Shown: positions 10,544 to 18,240 of the stretch, piece by piece
How positions within the stretch are numbered: the first letter of the stretch is position 1
Layout of the letters: each line of letters starts with the position of its first letter
Source: Amanita rubescens
Lineage: Eukaryota > Basidiomycota > Agaricomycetes > Agaricales > Amanitaceae
Assembly: GCA_015039365.1 (NCBI GenBank)
Contig: WION01000783.1
Span: 1-18,242, forward strand
Length of the DNA: 18,242 bases
Reading direction: 5' to 3'
Notes under the pieces: generated by a model
Databases searched by the model: none
Seen by the model: only the letters and a program-made list of their open reading frames with translations
What the model was told of the DNA's origin: nothing
Translations under genes and position numbers: made by a program

Positions 10544-10710
10544 AATGGCCGATAGAGTAGTTTTGATTGAGTTGTGCCGTACTAGAGCTTGAAGAGACTT
10601 GACGGCGATGGGTTCAATGGGAACTATTGAATGGCCGATAGAGTACTAGTTTTGATTGAGTTGTGCCGTACTAGAGCTTGAAGAGACTTGACGGCGATGG
10701 GTTCAATGGG
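10544..10710. repeat. Tandem duplication, about 80-bp unit, period 89 bp
   Basis: Two near-identical copies start AATGGCCGATAGAGTA (10544 and 10630) and end GGCGATGGGTTCAATGGG. The shared TTTTGATTGAGTTGTGCC starts at 10561 and 10650, giving a period of 89 bp. The second copy has a small insertion (ACT) near its start. High identity suggests a recent duplication. Confidence 0.85.
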
Positions 10711-10846
10711 TTGTGAACTTGTGATTCCATGATTCTGCTAGGATAACACATATAGTAATTGGGCGCCCAGACTGCAATGTGATATTATTATTCTTACACC
10801 TTCGGATGCATCAGTGCTCACTGCTTTGAAACTCGGCATCGTCACG

Positions 10847-11090
10847 GTCAATTGATCACTACCCTCCACTGCTTGAACGTCGTTTCTATGCACCGACACA
10901 TCTAGTACTTGTACTTGTTTCCACCTTACTTCAGCGCGCTACTTCTTTTTCTTTTGTACTTTCCTCTTTGAAACACAGTCAATTGATCACGACCTCCACT
11001 GCTTGAACGTCATTTCTATGCACCGACACATCTAGTACTCGTACTGGTTTCCACCTTACTTCAGCGCTACTTCTTTTTCTTTCATACTTT
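10847..11090. repeat. Tandem duplication, period 131 bp
   Basis: Copies begin GTCAATTGATCAC at 10847 and 10978 and share CCTCCACTGCTTGAACGTC, CACCGACACATCTAGTACT and CCACCTTACTTCAGCGC. Differences are a few substitutions and a 2-bp CG deletion (GCGCGCT versus GCGCT). No coding potential is seen. Confidence 0.85.
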
Positions 11091-11257
11091 TTTCCATTGC
11101 CATTTTTGCATTCCCACTCGTCTTTCCATCATTTGAGACACTAAGCTGTAACGCTCGTTTTTCAGTTGTACTTGTTTTCCGTGCAAGTTGCAGAGACAAT
11201 AGAGACAATATGACATAAATTCAAAAAAAAACAAAACATGGTACTACCTCTCGGACT

Positions 11258-12348
11258 CACCTGATCAGCCCGACAAAAAACTCTAATTAGACAGGGACGT
11301 CACATGCCCCTCCTTCTCCATTAAAGGGGGTTTTTTGGCTAATAGGGCTTTCATGAATAAATGTACATGATAAAAGACATAAAATTGTGCTAAGTCCACT
11401 TTCCCACATCTAAAAATGAACTCATTACCATTTCTGGAAGGTGGGGGATGTTTGTACATGTTATGACATGAGAATTTGATCACAAGTTAGGGACAAGGGC
11501 ATAATTGCCTTTTTTGGTAAGATAGTCAGATTCCAAATAAGGAAAGCAATTTAGGATACCATTTTTGGAAGGTTGTCAAGGTGTTTGTACATGTTTGTAC
11601 ATGCTTTGACACAACAAAGTATAATTTCCTTATTTGGAAAGTGAGAAGTAGATGCCAAATAAGACAAAATAATTGATTTCAGGGTCGAATTTCCTAAAAA
11701 GGAAATGATTACGTAATTTCAGGGTCAATCAATTGTGTAGCCTTGGTCAGTGGCTTTCTAAATGTGGTTGTATGACATTATTTGGTGATGATTTCATTGA
11801 GATATTCACTGATTGATTTTCAGGGTCAAATTTCCTGAAAAGGAAATGAGTAATGTAATGTGTGCTTTAGGATCCAGTGGCGGATTTCCAAAAAAGGAAA
11901 GAGCGCACTTCGGCCTTGCCATTTTGGGAAATATCTGCTCACTGTTGCTGGTCATGAGCAGCAAGAAAATGCAATATCTCCCTTAATACTGGATATTTTT
12001 GTGGCGCTTTTTTTGGAACATATTCCTTATATGTATATGCACCTATCCACCATGTTAGAATGCAAAAATTGCAAGTGGTTTCTGTCAGAATGCAACATGT
12101 CTTGCTCACTGTTGTCAACAGTGAGGAGCAACAAATGACAATATCTCCATCAATACTGGTTATTTCTGTGGCGCTTTTTTTGGTATGTCCCTATTAGGCA
12201 TATAGGAAGGTATTTGGCATATCAGAATGCAAATAGTATGCACCAATCATGTCACAAATAAAATTGGTGTGCTCACTGTCTGCCATGATGAGCAGCCATA
12301 TCTCCACCAAAACAAGATCTTTCTGTGGCGCTTTTTTTGATTTGGGAT
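11258..12348 (+). repeat. Palindrome, left arm
   Basis: This arm is the reverse complement of 12558-13648, with axis at 12453. The end starts CACCTGATCAGCCCGACA. From 11258 to roughly 12225 I see one mismatch (11743 T, opposite 13163). The inner 120 bp carry about ten differences and a compensating indel pair. The arm contains interrupted short palindromes such as TTTCCTAAAAAGGAAA (near 11690) and TTCCTGAAAAGGAA (near 11829). It also contains a threefold 167-bp repeat. Confidence 0.95.
11937..12340 (+). repeat. Three diverged repeats with 167-bp period inside the left arm
   Basis: GCTCACTG starts at 11937, 12104 and 12271, exactly 167 bp apart. Each is followed by a TGAG(C/G)AGC motif, an ATATCTCC motif and GTGGCGCTTTTTTTG (12001, 12168, 12325). 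GCTCACTG and the nearby TGAGCAGC or AGTGAGGAGC can pair, giving a small stem in each unit. The units differ a lot from each other, yet the two arms agree almost base for base in the first two. Confidence 0.8.
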
Positions 12349-12557
12349 CACACATAACAAAGATAAACATTGGGAGGGTCTCAACAAAGGATCCCTAGGC
12401 AAGATCAAGTGGAATGTCCCATTTCTCCTGACATGTCTACTTATCAGCCACTCTTTCTGTACCATGTTCAGACTTTTATCATGAAACTGAAAGTTACACA
12501 TTAATCAGCAGGGCAATCTCCTTCCAGACACCCTGAATGACACTCTGTTATCATAAG
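12349..12557. other. Palindrome spacer
   Basis: About 209 bp of unique sequence sit between the arms. I see no ORF of note, no promoter motif and no internal inverted repeat. It would form the loop if the arms paired. Its A/T content is similar to the arms. Confidence 0.85.
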
Positions 12558-13648
12558 AAATCAAAATCCAAAAAAGCGCCACAAAGAGATCTTGTTTTGG
12601 TGGAGGTATAGCTGCTCATCATGGCAGACAGTGAGCACACCAATTTTATTTGTGGCTGATTGGTACATACTATTTGCATTCTGACATGCCAAATACCTTC
12701 CTATATGCCTAATAGGGACATACCAAAAAAAGCGCCACAGAAATAACCAGTATTGATGGAGATATTGTCATTTGTTGCTCCTCACTGTTGACAACAGTGA
12801 GCAAGACATGTTGCATTCTGACAGAAACCACTTGCAATTTTTGCATTCTAACATGGTGGATAGGTGCATATACATATAAGGAATATGTTCCAAAAAAAGC
12901 GCCACAAAAATATCCAGTATTAAGGGAGATATTGCATTTTCTTGCTGCTCATGACCAGCAACAGTGAGCAGATATTTCCCAAAATGGCAAGGCCGAAGTG
13001 CGCTCTTTCCTTTTTTGGAAATCCGCCACTGGATCCTAAAGCACACATTACATTACTCATTTCCTTTTCAGGAAATTTGACCCTGAAAATCAATCAGTGA
13101 ATATCTCAATGAAATCATCACCAAATAATGTCATACAACCACATTTAGAAAGCCACTGACCATGGCTACACAATTGATTGACCCTGAAATTACGTAATCA
13201 TTTCCTTTTTAGGAAATTCGACCCTGAAATCAATTATTTTGTCTTATTTGGCATCTACTTCTCACTTTCCAAATAAGGAAATTATACTTTGTTGTGTCAA
13301 AGCATGTACAAACATGTACAAACACCTTGACAACCTTCCAAAAATGGTATCCTAAATTGCTTTCCTTATTTGGAATCTGACTATCTTACCAAAAAAGGCA
13401 ATTATGCCCTTGTCCCTAACTTGTGATCAAATTCTCATGTCATAACATGTACAAACATCCCCCACCTTCCAGAAATGGTAATGAGTTCATTTTTAGATGT
13501 GGGAAAGTGGACTTAGCACAATTTTATGTCTTTTATCATGTACATTTATTCATGAAAGCCCTATTAGCCAAAAAACCCCCTTTAATGGAGAAGGAGGGGC
13601 ATGTGACGTCCCTGTCTAATTAGAGTTTTTTGTCGGGCTGATCAGGTG
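12558..13648 (-). repeat. Palindrome, right arm
   Basis: Mirror image of the left arm; it ends CTGATCAGGTG at 13648. The bases just outside the two ends (CTCGGACT on the left, CACCAGCA on the right) do not match, so no target-site duplication is visible. This leaves open whether it is a transposon with very long inverted ends or a duplication-inversion. Confidence 0.95.
12566..12969 (-). repeat. Three diverged repeats with 167-bp period inside the right arm
   Basis: Mirror copy of the left-arm triplet, with GCGCCAC cores near 12575, 12733 and 12900 and CAGTGAGC boxes near 12628, 12795 and 12962. Arm-to-arm identity far exceeds unit-to-unit identity, so the triplication is older than the formation or homogenisation of the palindrome. 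Confidence 0.75.
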
Positions 13649-14460
13649 CACCAGCAACCCCAACTTCCTAAAACTGACCAAACTTGATCATCACCAGACA
13701 CCCCTCCTAAATTGACTTTGCAGGTGGTCACACATGGAGTGGCAAAACCAAAAGACAAACAGACTTTTTGCATTCACATTTTAGCTTATTTAGTTTGGCA
13801 TCATAATTCTTGCATGTCCTTGATCACATGGGACATTTTCAAGATTATTTTCAGACTTTACAATTTCCTCACACTCACATCTGAAAAGGTCTTTTGCAAA
13901 CATTTCAAGTACTCGGCATTATTTGGTCTTACAATAAGTCCTATATGACCTGGATCATATGAATTTTCAGGATTTTATTGCAAGTATAAACATTGCCAAA
14001 CAACATGCATGCCCACCTGAAATTTGGAAAGCAGCATGAAATTGCACATGAGTGTAAAGTACTGGTGATGTCAGTCTTACTTACATAGGATGCAATAGGA
14101 ATGGCTGGGAATGAGTAGGAATCCTGATGGATTAAGTTTCAATGAAGATATGACTCAGTTACATGTGTGCCTTCAATACACAGGCATGTGAACATTGAAT
14201 GCCTTACTAGGTGGTTATGAGCAAATACTGAAAAGGATGATTAGCAGCAATTTTAACTGGTTCCTGCATATTACATCAACAAACAATCAGAGCAGGAAAA
14301 AAGTGGGCCACAGGTGGATGGTGATGATGATAGTGGTGGTGATGGTGTTGGTATTGATTGGCACAGATGATGTTTTTAAATGGTTTGTACTAAGTTATTT
14401 AGATTCACTGTTATGTAGCATTGTAGTGCAACAGATTTCTGTTGCCATTGTTACAGTAAT
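13649..14460. other. A/T-rich non-coding region right of the palindrome
   Basis: No gene supported. It includes a diverged direct-repeat block (about 13760-13950) shared with 16650-16860, and a run of GATGGTGATGATG-like sequence near 14318-14352. Short open frames here look like chance. Confidence 0.55.
13760..13950 (+). repeat. Diverged A/T-rich repeat, copy A
   Basis: Shares an ordered set of blocks with 16650-16860: TTTTGCAAA, TTTGGCAT, ATTCTTG, GATCACAT, CAATTT and TCTGAAAA. The block set recurs with a period near 130 bp inside each copy, so this is a short diverged tandem array. Same orientation in both places. Confidence 0.55.
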
Positions 14461-14463
14461 GAC

Positions 14464-14770
14464 AAGTGAGCAGGGAGTGAGCAGGACTCCACAGGGACTC
14501 CTGTCCAGTCCTTGCAATTTTACTTACTACTTTTTTGCTTTGAACCAGGAGTGAGCAGGACTCCACAGGGACTCCTGGTCCACTCCTTGTGGGATGACTC
14601 CTGGCATTTTTCGCTTTTTTGCAGTCAATGAGGAGTGAACAGGGAGTGAACAAGGAGTCCACAAGGAGTCCTTGTCCACTCCTGGCATTTTATGTCAATT
14701 TATCAGGAGTCTACAGGGAGTCCTGAGGAGTCCTGAGGAGTCCGGGAGTCCACAAGGAGTCCACAAGGAC
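14464..14770. repeat. Cluster of GGAGTCC/GGACTCC motifs, left
   Basis: About eleven exact copies of GGAGTCC or its complement GGACTCC lie in about 300 bp, in both orientations and often as pairs that can fold (GGACTCCACAGGGACTCCTG). Such clusters are typical of subterminal transposase-binding regions of hAT elements; binding is inferred, not shown. The cluster ends just before GTGGGGGAGGGTAAAG and the transposase fragment. Confidence 0.75.
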
Positions 14771-14838
14771 ACGTGGGGGAGGGTAAAGTGTTGACAAACC
14801 TGAAAACCAGCACTGACACAACCCAATCAACTCGGACC

Positions 14839-15412
14839 ATGGTGGATAGGCCAGTTATGAGCGACTTTGACAAATACCGGCTCACACTAGTATCTCCAGA
14901 TGACGGCGAAGACTGGATGTCTGAGAAGCGGCGTTACCTAAAGGAGATGCCTGCTGATGTTTCGAGGAAAGCAGATATTGTTAAATGGTGGCAGGTACGT
15001 TATCTCCCCAAGTTTGTTTCGTTCAAATCTCACGAATCAACAGGAACATGCACGGCTATACCTGACCCTCGCTCGCATCGCACTAGATGTTTTACCCAGC
15101 CAGGCGTCATCCGTTCCAACCGAACGACTCTTTTCGGGTGGTAAAGTGACTGTTGATGACAAGCACACACGTTTAGGTTGTGAAAGGTTCAAAGAAATTG
15201 AACTCATGAAATTTTCGTGGAGGAAAGGCATTGAAGACCTTGCTGGGAATAATACAAATGCGATCGAGAAAGTTGAGTTAGTGCCATTCTGTGATCATCT
15301 CCGTGCAGATGAAGAAGCTGATAAGTGGGATGTGGAGGGTGGTGGTTTCATAGACTCGGACTATGAGGAGCAGGACATGGAAGCAATAGAACAATGTGTA
15401 GAAGAACTTTAG
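14839..15412 (+). pseudogene. hAT transposase C-terminal fragment (dimerisation domain)
   Basis: Two exons, 14839-14994 and 15044-15412, with a 49-nt GT-AG intron, encode 174 residues. The frame is also open upstream of the ATG to 14773. Recognisable blocks: FDKYRLTLVS, DIVKWWQ, LYLTLARIALDVLPSQASS, VPTERLFSGGK, TRLGCERFKEIELMK and FSWR. This is the C-terminal dimerisation domain of hAT transposases, which in the full protein completes the RNase H-like catalytic core. The zinc finger, the catalytic core and its insertion domain are missing; the GGAGTCC cluster lies directly upstream instead. This looks like an internally deleted element that kept one end and the last exons. The tail is acidic (DSDYEEQDMEAIE). 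The remaining frame is uninterrupted, so a short dimerisation-only protein is conceivable. Confidence 0.85.
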
Positions 15413-15487
15413 AACATTCACATTTAGACTACTATAGACTCGGAACGAAACATAGACTTTTAGATTAGACACTCTCTAATAGTGATA

Positions 15488-15620
15488 TAACTGGTTCAGA
15501 TGAGTTACCTGACCGGTTCTGACTGGTTACAGTCAAGACTGGTCAAGACTGGTCATCTGACCAATGTAACCGAGAGTAACCGGTTATGATCAGTCTGGTT
15601 ACAGTCCTGGTTACATCCAA
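15488..15620. repeat. ACTGGT/GGTTAC motif cluster
   Basis: ACTGGT, GGTTAC and their complements recur about a dozen times, for example AAGACTGGTCAAGACTGGTC. The arrangement allows extensive local folding. It differs from the GGAGTCC clusters and lies about 75 bp past the hAT stop. Confidence 0.6.
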
Positions 15621-15788
15621 AAAAGGAAAAAAGACCAGACCAGACCGGACTTCGAAACACTACTCACACTGCCTACCAGCTTATGCATACCTCCAGCAAC
15701 CACACCTGTAGTAGCTGTTGAAAAGGTTGGGCATCTAGTAAGCAGACTTGAAGGGTCATCAGTACAGAAGTGACATTGGACAGTGGAT

Positions 15789-15965
15789 GTGTTACAAACT
15801 TGTCAGTCTCAACTATAATCACAGTAGTGATCACAGTCTTGACTTGTAAGTCCAACTAGTCAAACAAGGTTGAGACATACTGTCTGTTATGAACTTGTTA
15901 ATCTCAACTCAAGTTACAGCAGTAACTCTAGTCACAATTACAAGTCTAACTAAGTCAAATGGTGT
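15789..15965 (+). repeat. Diverged tandem duplication, period about 96 bp
   Basis: Copies start TGTTAC.AACTTGT (15789) and TGTTATGAACTTGT (15885) and share TCTCAACT, CAGTA and AAGTC.AACTA.GTCAAA. Identity is moderate, so it is older than the duplications at 10.5-11.1 kb. Confidence 0.6.
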
Positions 15966-16649
15966 TTATAATCATGTTACTTTTGAACTATACTTTGAAG
16001 TCATGTGAGTTTGAACACAAGTTGAGGTACAAGTTCAATATCAAGAAGTTAGATGCTAACTTGTTATCTGAGGACAATTGTGGTTGACAAGTAGAAATGA
16101 GTAAGATTGAACAGTTAGACAACTGCAACAGCTAAGTTGAACTTATGTAGGGTTCAACTGCTAAAATACAGGCAGTATATACATATATGTATGAGTACAA
16201 AGAGATGTATGTATTCATGAACAACGATAAGGACAAAAGTAAGTATAAGGACAGTGCCATATGTAGGACAAGGGAACAGTACAGTAGGAAGTGAGCTTGT
16301 CTGTATGAATTGAGAATAAAGAGTAAGATGAATAGGGTAGGCATATAGAAAATGATATGTCTGACTAATCATGTGTACATACATAATGTGGGAGTCCATA
16401 CTGTGTTGTAACACAGTCATGAGTTGAATACCAAGTTAGCATCACTTGGTATTTGAGATTGAATGTGCACAGATACAGCCTGTAATCTGTACAGATTGCA
16501 GATAATAACTTTAACATCCACCATTTCCACCTTATTGCAGTGGGAGCCTGATGGCTTCCAATGAGGTCCTTCAAGGCTGGTATCACCCCATGCATGTACA
16601 TACCTGCCTTCAATGAAATTAGTAGTAAATTAGCTTTGTTTTTAAAAAA

Positions 16650-16860
16650 GACTTGTGTTCAAAACAGTATTTTGAAAGTATCTTGTGTTTGGTTATGCTT
16701 GGCACTGCAATCCTTGCAGAGATATGATCACATAATTCTTTTGGACTTTGAGAAATTTTTGGGATTTTTCAATTTTCTGTCATGTCTGAAAAAGTATTTT
16801 GCAAATATCTCATGTTTGACTTTGTTTGGCATTGCCATTCTTGTATATTCTGAATCACAC
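16650..16860 (+). repeat. Diverged A/T-rich repeat, copy B
   Basis: Counterpart of 13760-13950. Two internal units are visible: GTATTTTGAAAGTATCT...TTGGCACTGC...ATCCTTG and GTATTTTGCAAATATCT...TTGGCATTGC...ATTCTTG. Confidence 0.55.
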
Positions 16861-16944
16861 AAGCTAGGCGCATCTTTTTTGTCACGGTCACATTTGGCAT
16901 GTCACACACCTCATGTTGTCACAAATTATATAAAAGGAAATTTA

Positions 16945-16995
16945 TTATCTTATCTTAGATCTTATCTTATCTTAGATCTTATCTTATCTTATCTA
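16945..16995 (+). repeat. CTTAT-rich minisatellite
   Basis: CTTAT units interrupted by regularly spaced AGAT, so that a 17-bp unit (AGATCTTATCTTATCTT) repeats. Likely replication-slippage DNA. Confidence 0.85.
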
Positions 16996-17139
16996 GGTCA
17001 TCATACTACTTAAGCTTACCTAAGCTTGCCTTTTATCCCAGGGAAGCTGGGGGATATGTGGTAGATGCCCTCTCCTTATATACCTGTGGGCTGGTGCACA
17101 GACCAAGTGGCCTGTCACATGACCATGGGAATCAGGCAT

Positions 17140-17360
17140 CATTGTGGACTCCTGAGGACTCCTTGTGCTGAAAGTCCTTGTGGAGTCCGGGACTCCTCAT
17201 CATTTACAGGGACTATATGAGGAGTCCATTGAAGTACTGGCACATTTGAGTGCAAAAGTTCTGGCTCAGTCCTCAAAAATCCCTGTGGACTCCCTGAGGA
17301 CTCCCTGTGGAGTCCGGAACTATTGAGGAGTCCTGAAGGACTGAGTGGGGGAGTGTAAAG
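17140..17360. repeat. Cluster of GGAGTCC/GGACTCC motifs, right
   Basis: About nine exact copies in both orientations, ending in GAGTGGGGGAGTGTAAAG at 17343-17360. The end matches the end of the left cluster (GTGGGGGAGGGTAAAG) in the same orientation. Together with the A/T-rich repeat copies this makes the two regions direct rather than inverted repeats. Confidence 0.75.
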
Positions 17361-17494
17361 AGCTCCATGTCCAAGGCCAAAGTTTTCTTTTTTTTTTTCA
17401 AATAGAAATGGGTGTATTGTGTACTATTGTAGTTACAATTGTAATTTCACTTCAACTGAAGTTTGTATGTATACATCATATCTAATAGGTTACT
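17361..17494. other. Short unique stretch before the LTR
   Basis: Contains a T-run (about 17388-17399) and nothing else I can name. It is the flank of the LTR; TTACT at 17490-17494 would be one copy of a 5-bp target duplication if the element is intact beyond the window. Confidence 0.4.
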
Positions 17495-17681
17495 TGTTAC
17501 GTTTGTTCGTTCACTGATAAGTCAAGCCTATCAGGTACCGTAGGTTCCTCAAGGGAATTCCGGCACTTAAGACCGTTCAAGAAATAGGAGTGTTATCGGA
17601 TAAGTCCTCAAGGGAGCTTAGACGATAACGAGACAGATTTTGACTGTTAAACTAGACTGAGGTCTAGGTATATTTTGCGTG

Positions 17682-17692
17682 ATTTATATAGT
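17682..17692 (-). promoter_or_regulatory. TATA-like box of the LTR
   Basis: The minus strand reads ACTATATAAATC about 35 bp past the U3 repeats. Sequence and position fit an LTR promoter. Confidence 0.5.
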
Positions 17693-17726
17693 ACAGAGTA
17701 CATACGCAAATATGGTAAGTATATAT

Positions 17727-17823
17727 GCATGTGATAATGAAAACGGTTGCATGTGATAATGAAACGGTTAACATGTGAAAAACGAACATACATGTGATAA
17801 AGGTAATTGGCATATGATAAACG
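17727..17823 (-). promoter_or_regulatory. U3 direct repeats, about five copies of a 20-22 bp unit
   Basis: CATGTGATAA-type units start near 17727, 17749, 17771, 17790 and 17810. The first two share GCATGTGATAATGAAA. They lie upstream of the TATA-like box on the minus strand, where enhancer repeats of LTRs usually sit. Confidence 0.6.
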
Positions 17824-17916
17824 ATGAATGTTCCGGAAGGAACGCATATGCAAATAACGGCATAGGAGGGATGATAAGATAAGAAAAAAGACAGGCCATG
17901 ACGTACGTTTGTAACA

Positions 17917-17930
17917 TAGCCCTTCTCCTA
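17917..17930 (-). other. Polypurine tract
   Basis: The minus strand reads AGGAGAAGGGCTA directly before TGTTAC of the LTR, the normal place of the plus-strand DNA primer site. It decides the orientation: the plus-strand reading gives no convincing tRNA primer site after the LTR. Confidence 0.65.
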
Positions 17931-17940
17931 CATACGAAGT

Positions 17941-17960
17941 CCAATATTCGCCGAATATTG
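17941..17960. other. Perfect short hairpin next to the polypurine tract
   Basis: CAATATTCG and CGAATATTG flank a single C. On the minus strand it lies between the ORF stop (17976-17974) and the polypurine tract. It may act in 3' end formation or be incidental. Confidence 0.6.
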
Positions 17961-17973
17961 AAATAATTTGTGA

Positions 17974-18240
17974 CTACGTGTCACGGTTGTGTTCGGCATC
18001 GCTGTCGTAGGTGTAAGAGTCTTCATTTCCTTGCCAGGGATGACGACGGCGGCGGCGGTTATCAGTAAGTCGTTCTTGAAGAGTCGATCGCTCTTCTCGT
18101 GTATTCGAGGCGGTCATAGTGGCGATATGTCGTGTTGATTGTCCTCGTGTGGATTGGCCTCGACGGTTTCCAAGGTTTCGTCGTGATGGTGGAGGTCCAG
18201 TAGTAGTAGTAGTGAAACGGTTGCCTGGAGGACGAGTATT
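17974..18240 (-). CDS. C-terminal end of retrotransposon ORF (partial)
   Basis: An open frame enters from the right edge and ends at TAG 17976-17974, giving 88 residues. It is basic and low in complexity: a Thr run, PPPSRRNLGNRRGQSTRGQS, a five-Arg run, and a final acidic DSYTYDSDAEHNRDT. Position just before the polypurine tract and 3' LTR makes it the tail of the element's last ORF, probably the Pol C-terminus after integrase. No chromodomain or integrase motif is visible in this piece. A disordered nucleic-acid-binding tail is the likely role, by composition only. Confidence 0.55.
   Translation of the reverse strand, partial: NTRPPGNRFTTTTTGPPPSRRNLGNRRGQSTRGQSTRHIATMTASNTREERSTLQERLTDNRRRRRHPWQGNEDSYTYDSDAEHNRDT

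Larger units (their letters stand above)
10205..11257. other. Non-coding region between KDZ 5' end and the palindrome
   Basis: No gene supported. The first 150 bp upstream of the KDZ ATG contain a hairpin (arms 10245-10253 and 10263-10271, 9-bp perfect stem, 9-nt loop) and a GC-rich patch. A 10-bp motif AGCGTGGGCT is doubled near 10383-10402. Two longer tandem duplications follow and are listed separately. The stretch at 10870-11200 is pyrimidine-rich on the plus strand. Confidence 0.6.
15413..16640. other. Repeat-rich non-coding region downstream of the hAT fragment
   Basis: No gene supported. 15488-15620 is dense in ACTGGT and GGTTAC motifs in both orientations. 15789-15965 is a diverged tandem duplication with period about 96 bp. 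A hairpin with 8-bp arms AGTTGAAC/GTTCAACT lies at 16135-16159. The rest is A/T-rich with short open frames that look like chance. Confidence 0.6.
17495..17916 (-). mobile_element. 3' LTR of an LTR retrotransposon (422 bp)
   Basis: Both ends carry the 6-bp inverted terminus TGTTAC...GTAACA, within the TG...CA rule. On the minus strand it is preceded by a polypurine tract, which makes it the 3' LTR. Inside, on the minus strand, are a set of U3-like direct repeats (plus 17727-17823), a TATA-like box (ACTATATAAATC, plus 17682-17692) and a downstream R/U5-like part in which TCCTCAAGGGA (plus strand) occurs twice (17547 and 17607). The superfamily (Ty3 or Ty1) cannot be told because no reverse transcriptase is in view. 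Confidence 0.75.

Noticed and set aside
11283..11483. 66-codon minus-strand frame and its mirror at 13423-13623
   Set aside because: Same reason: duplicated by the palindrome, short, no recognisable motif.
11860..12138. 92-codon open frame in the left arm, repeated as its mirror at 12768-13046
   Set aside because: Its identity in both arms is explained by the palindrome. The amino-acid sequence is translated from A/T-rich repeat DNA and shows no domain.
11258..13648. CRISPR array or bacterial regulatory structure
   Set aside because: The repeats are inverted and long, no spacer-repeat alternation exists, and the window is clearly eukaryotic because of its introns.
11250..13656. Target-site duplication around the palindrome
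   Set aside because: The 8 bp on each side (CTCGGACT and CACCAGCA) do not match, and shorter windows at the arm ends do not either.
16154..16420. Overlapping hydrophobic minus-strand frames that look like membrane peptides
   Set aside because: Hydrophobicity comes from A/T-rich DNA; there is no gene context and the frames overlap each other.
16561..17013. 150-codon plus-strand open frame
   Set aside because: It runs through the A/T-rich tandem repeat block and the CTTAT minisatellite; composition is Phe/Leu/Ser-rich with no domain.
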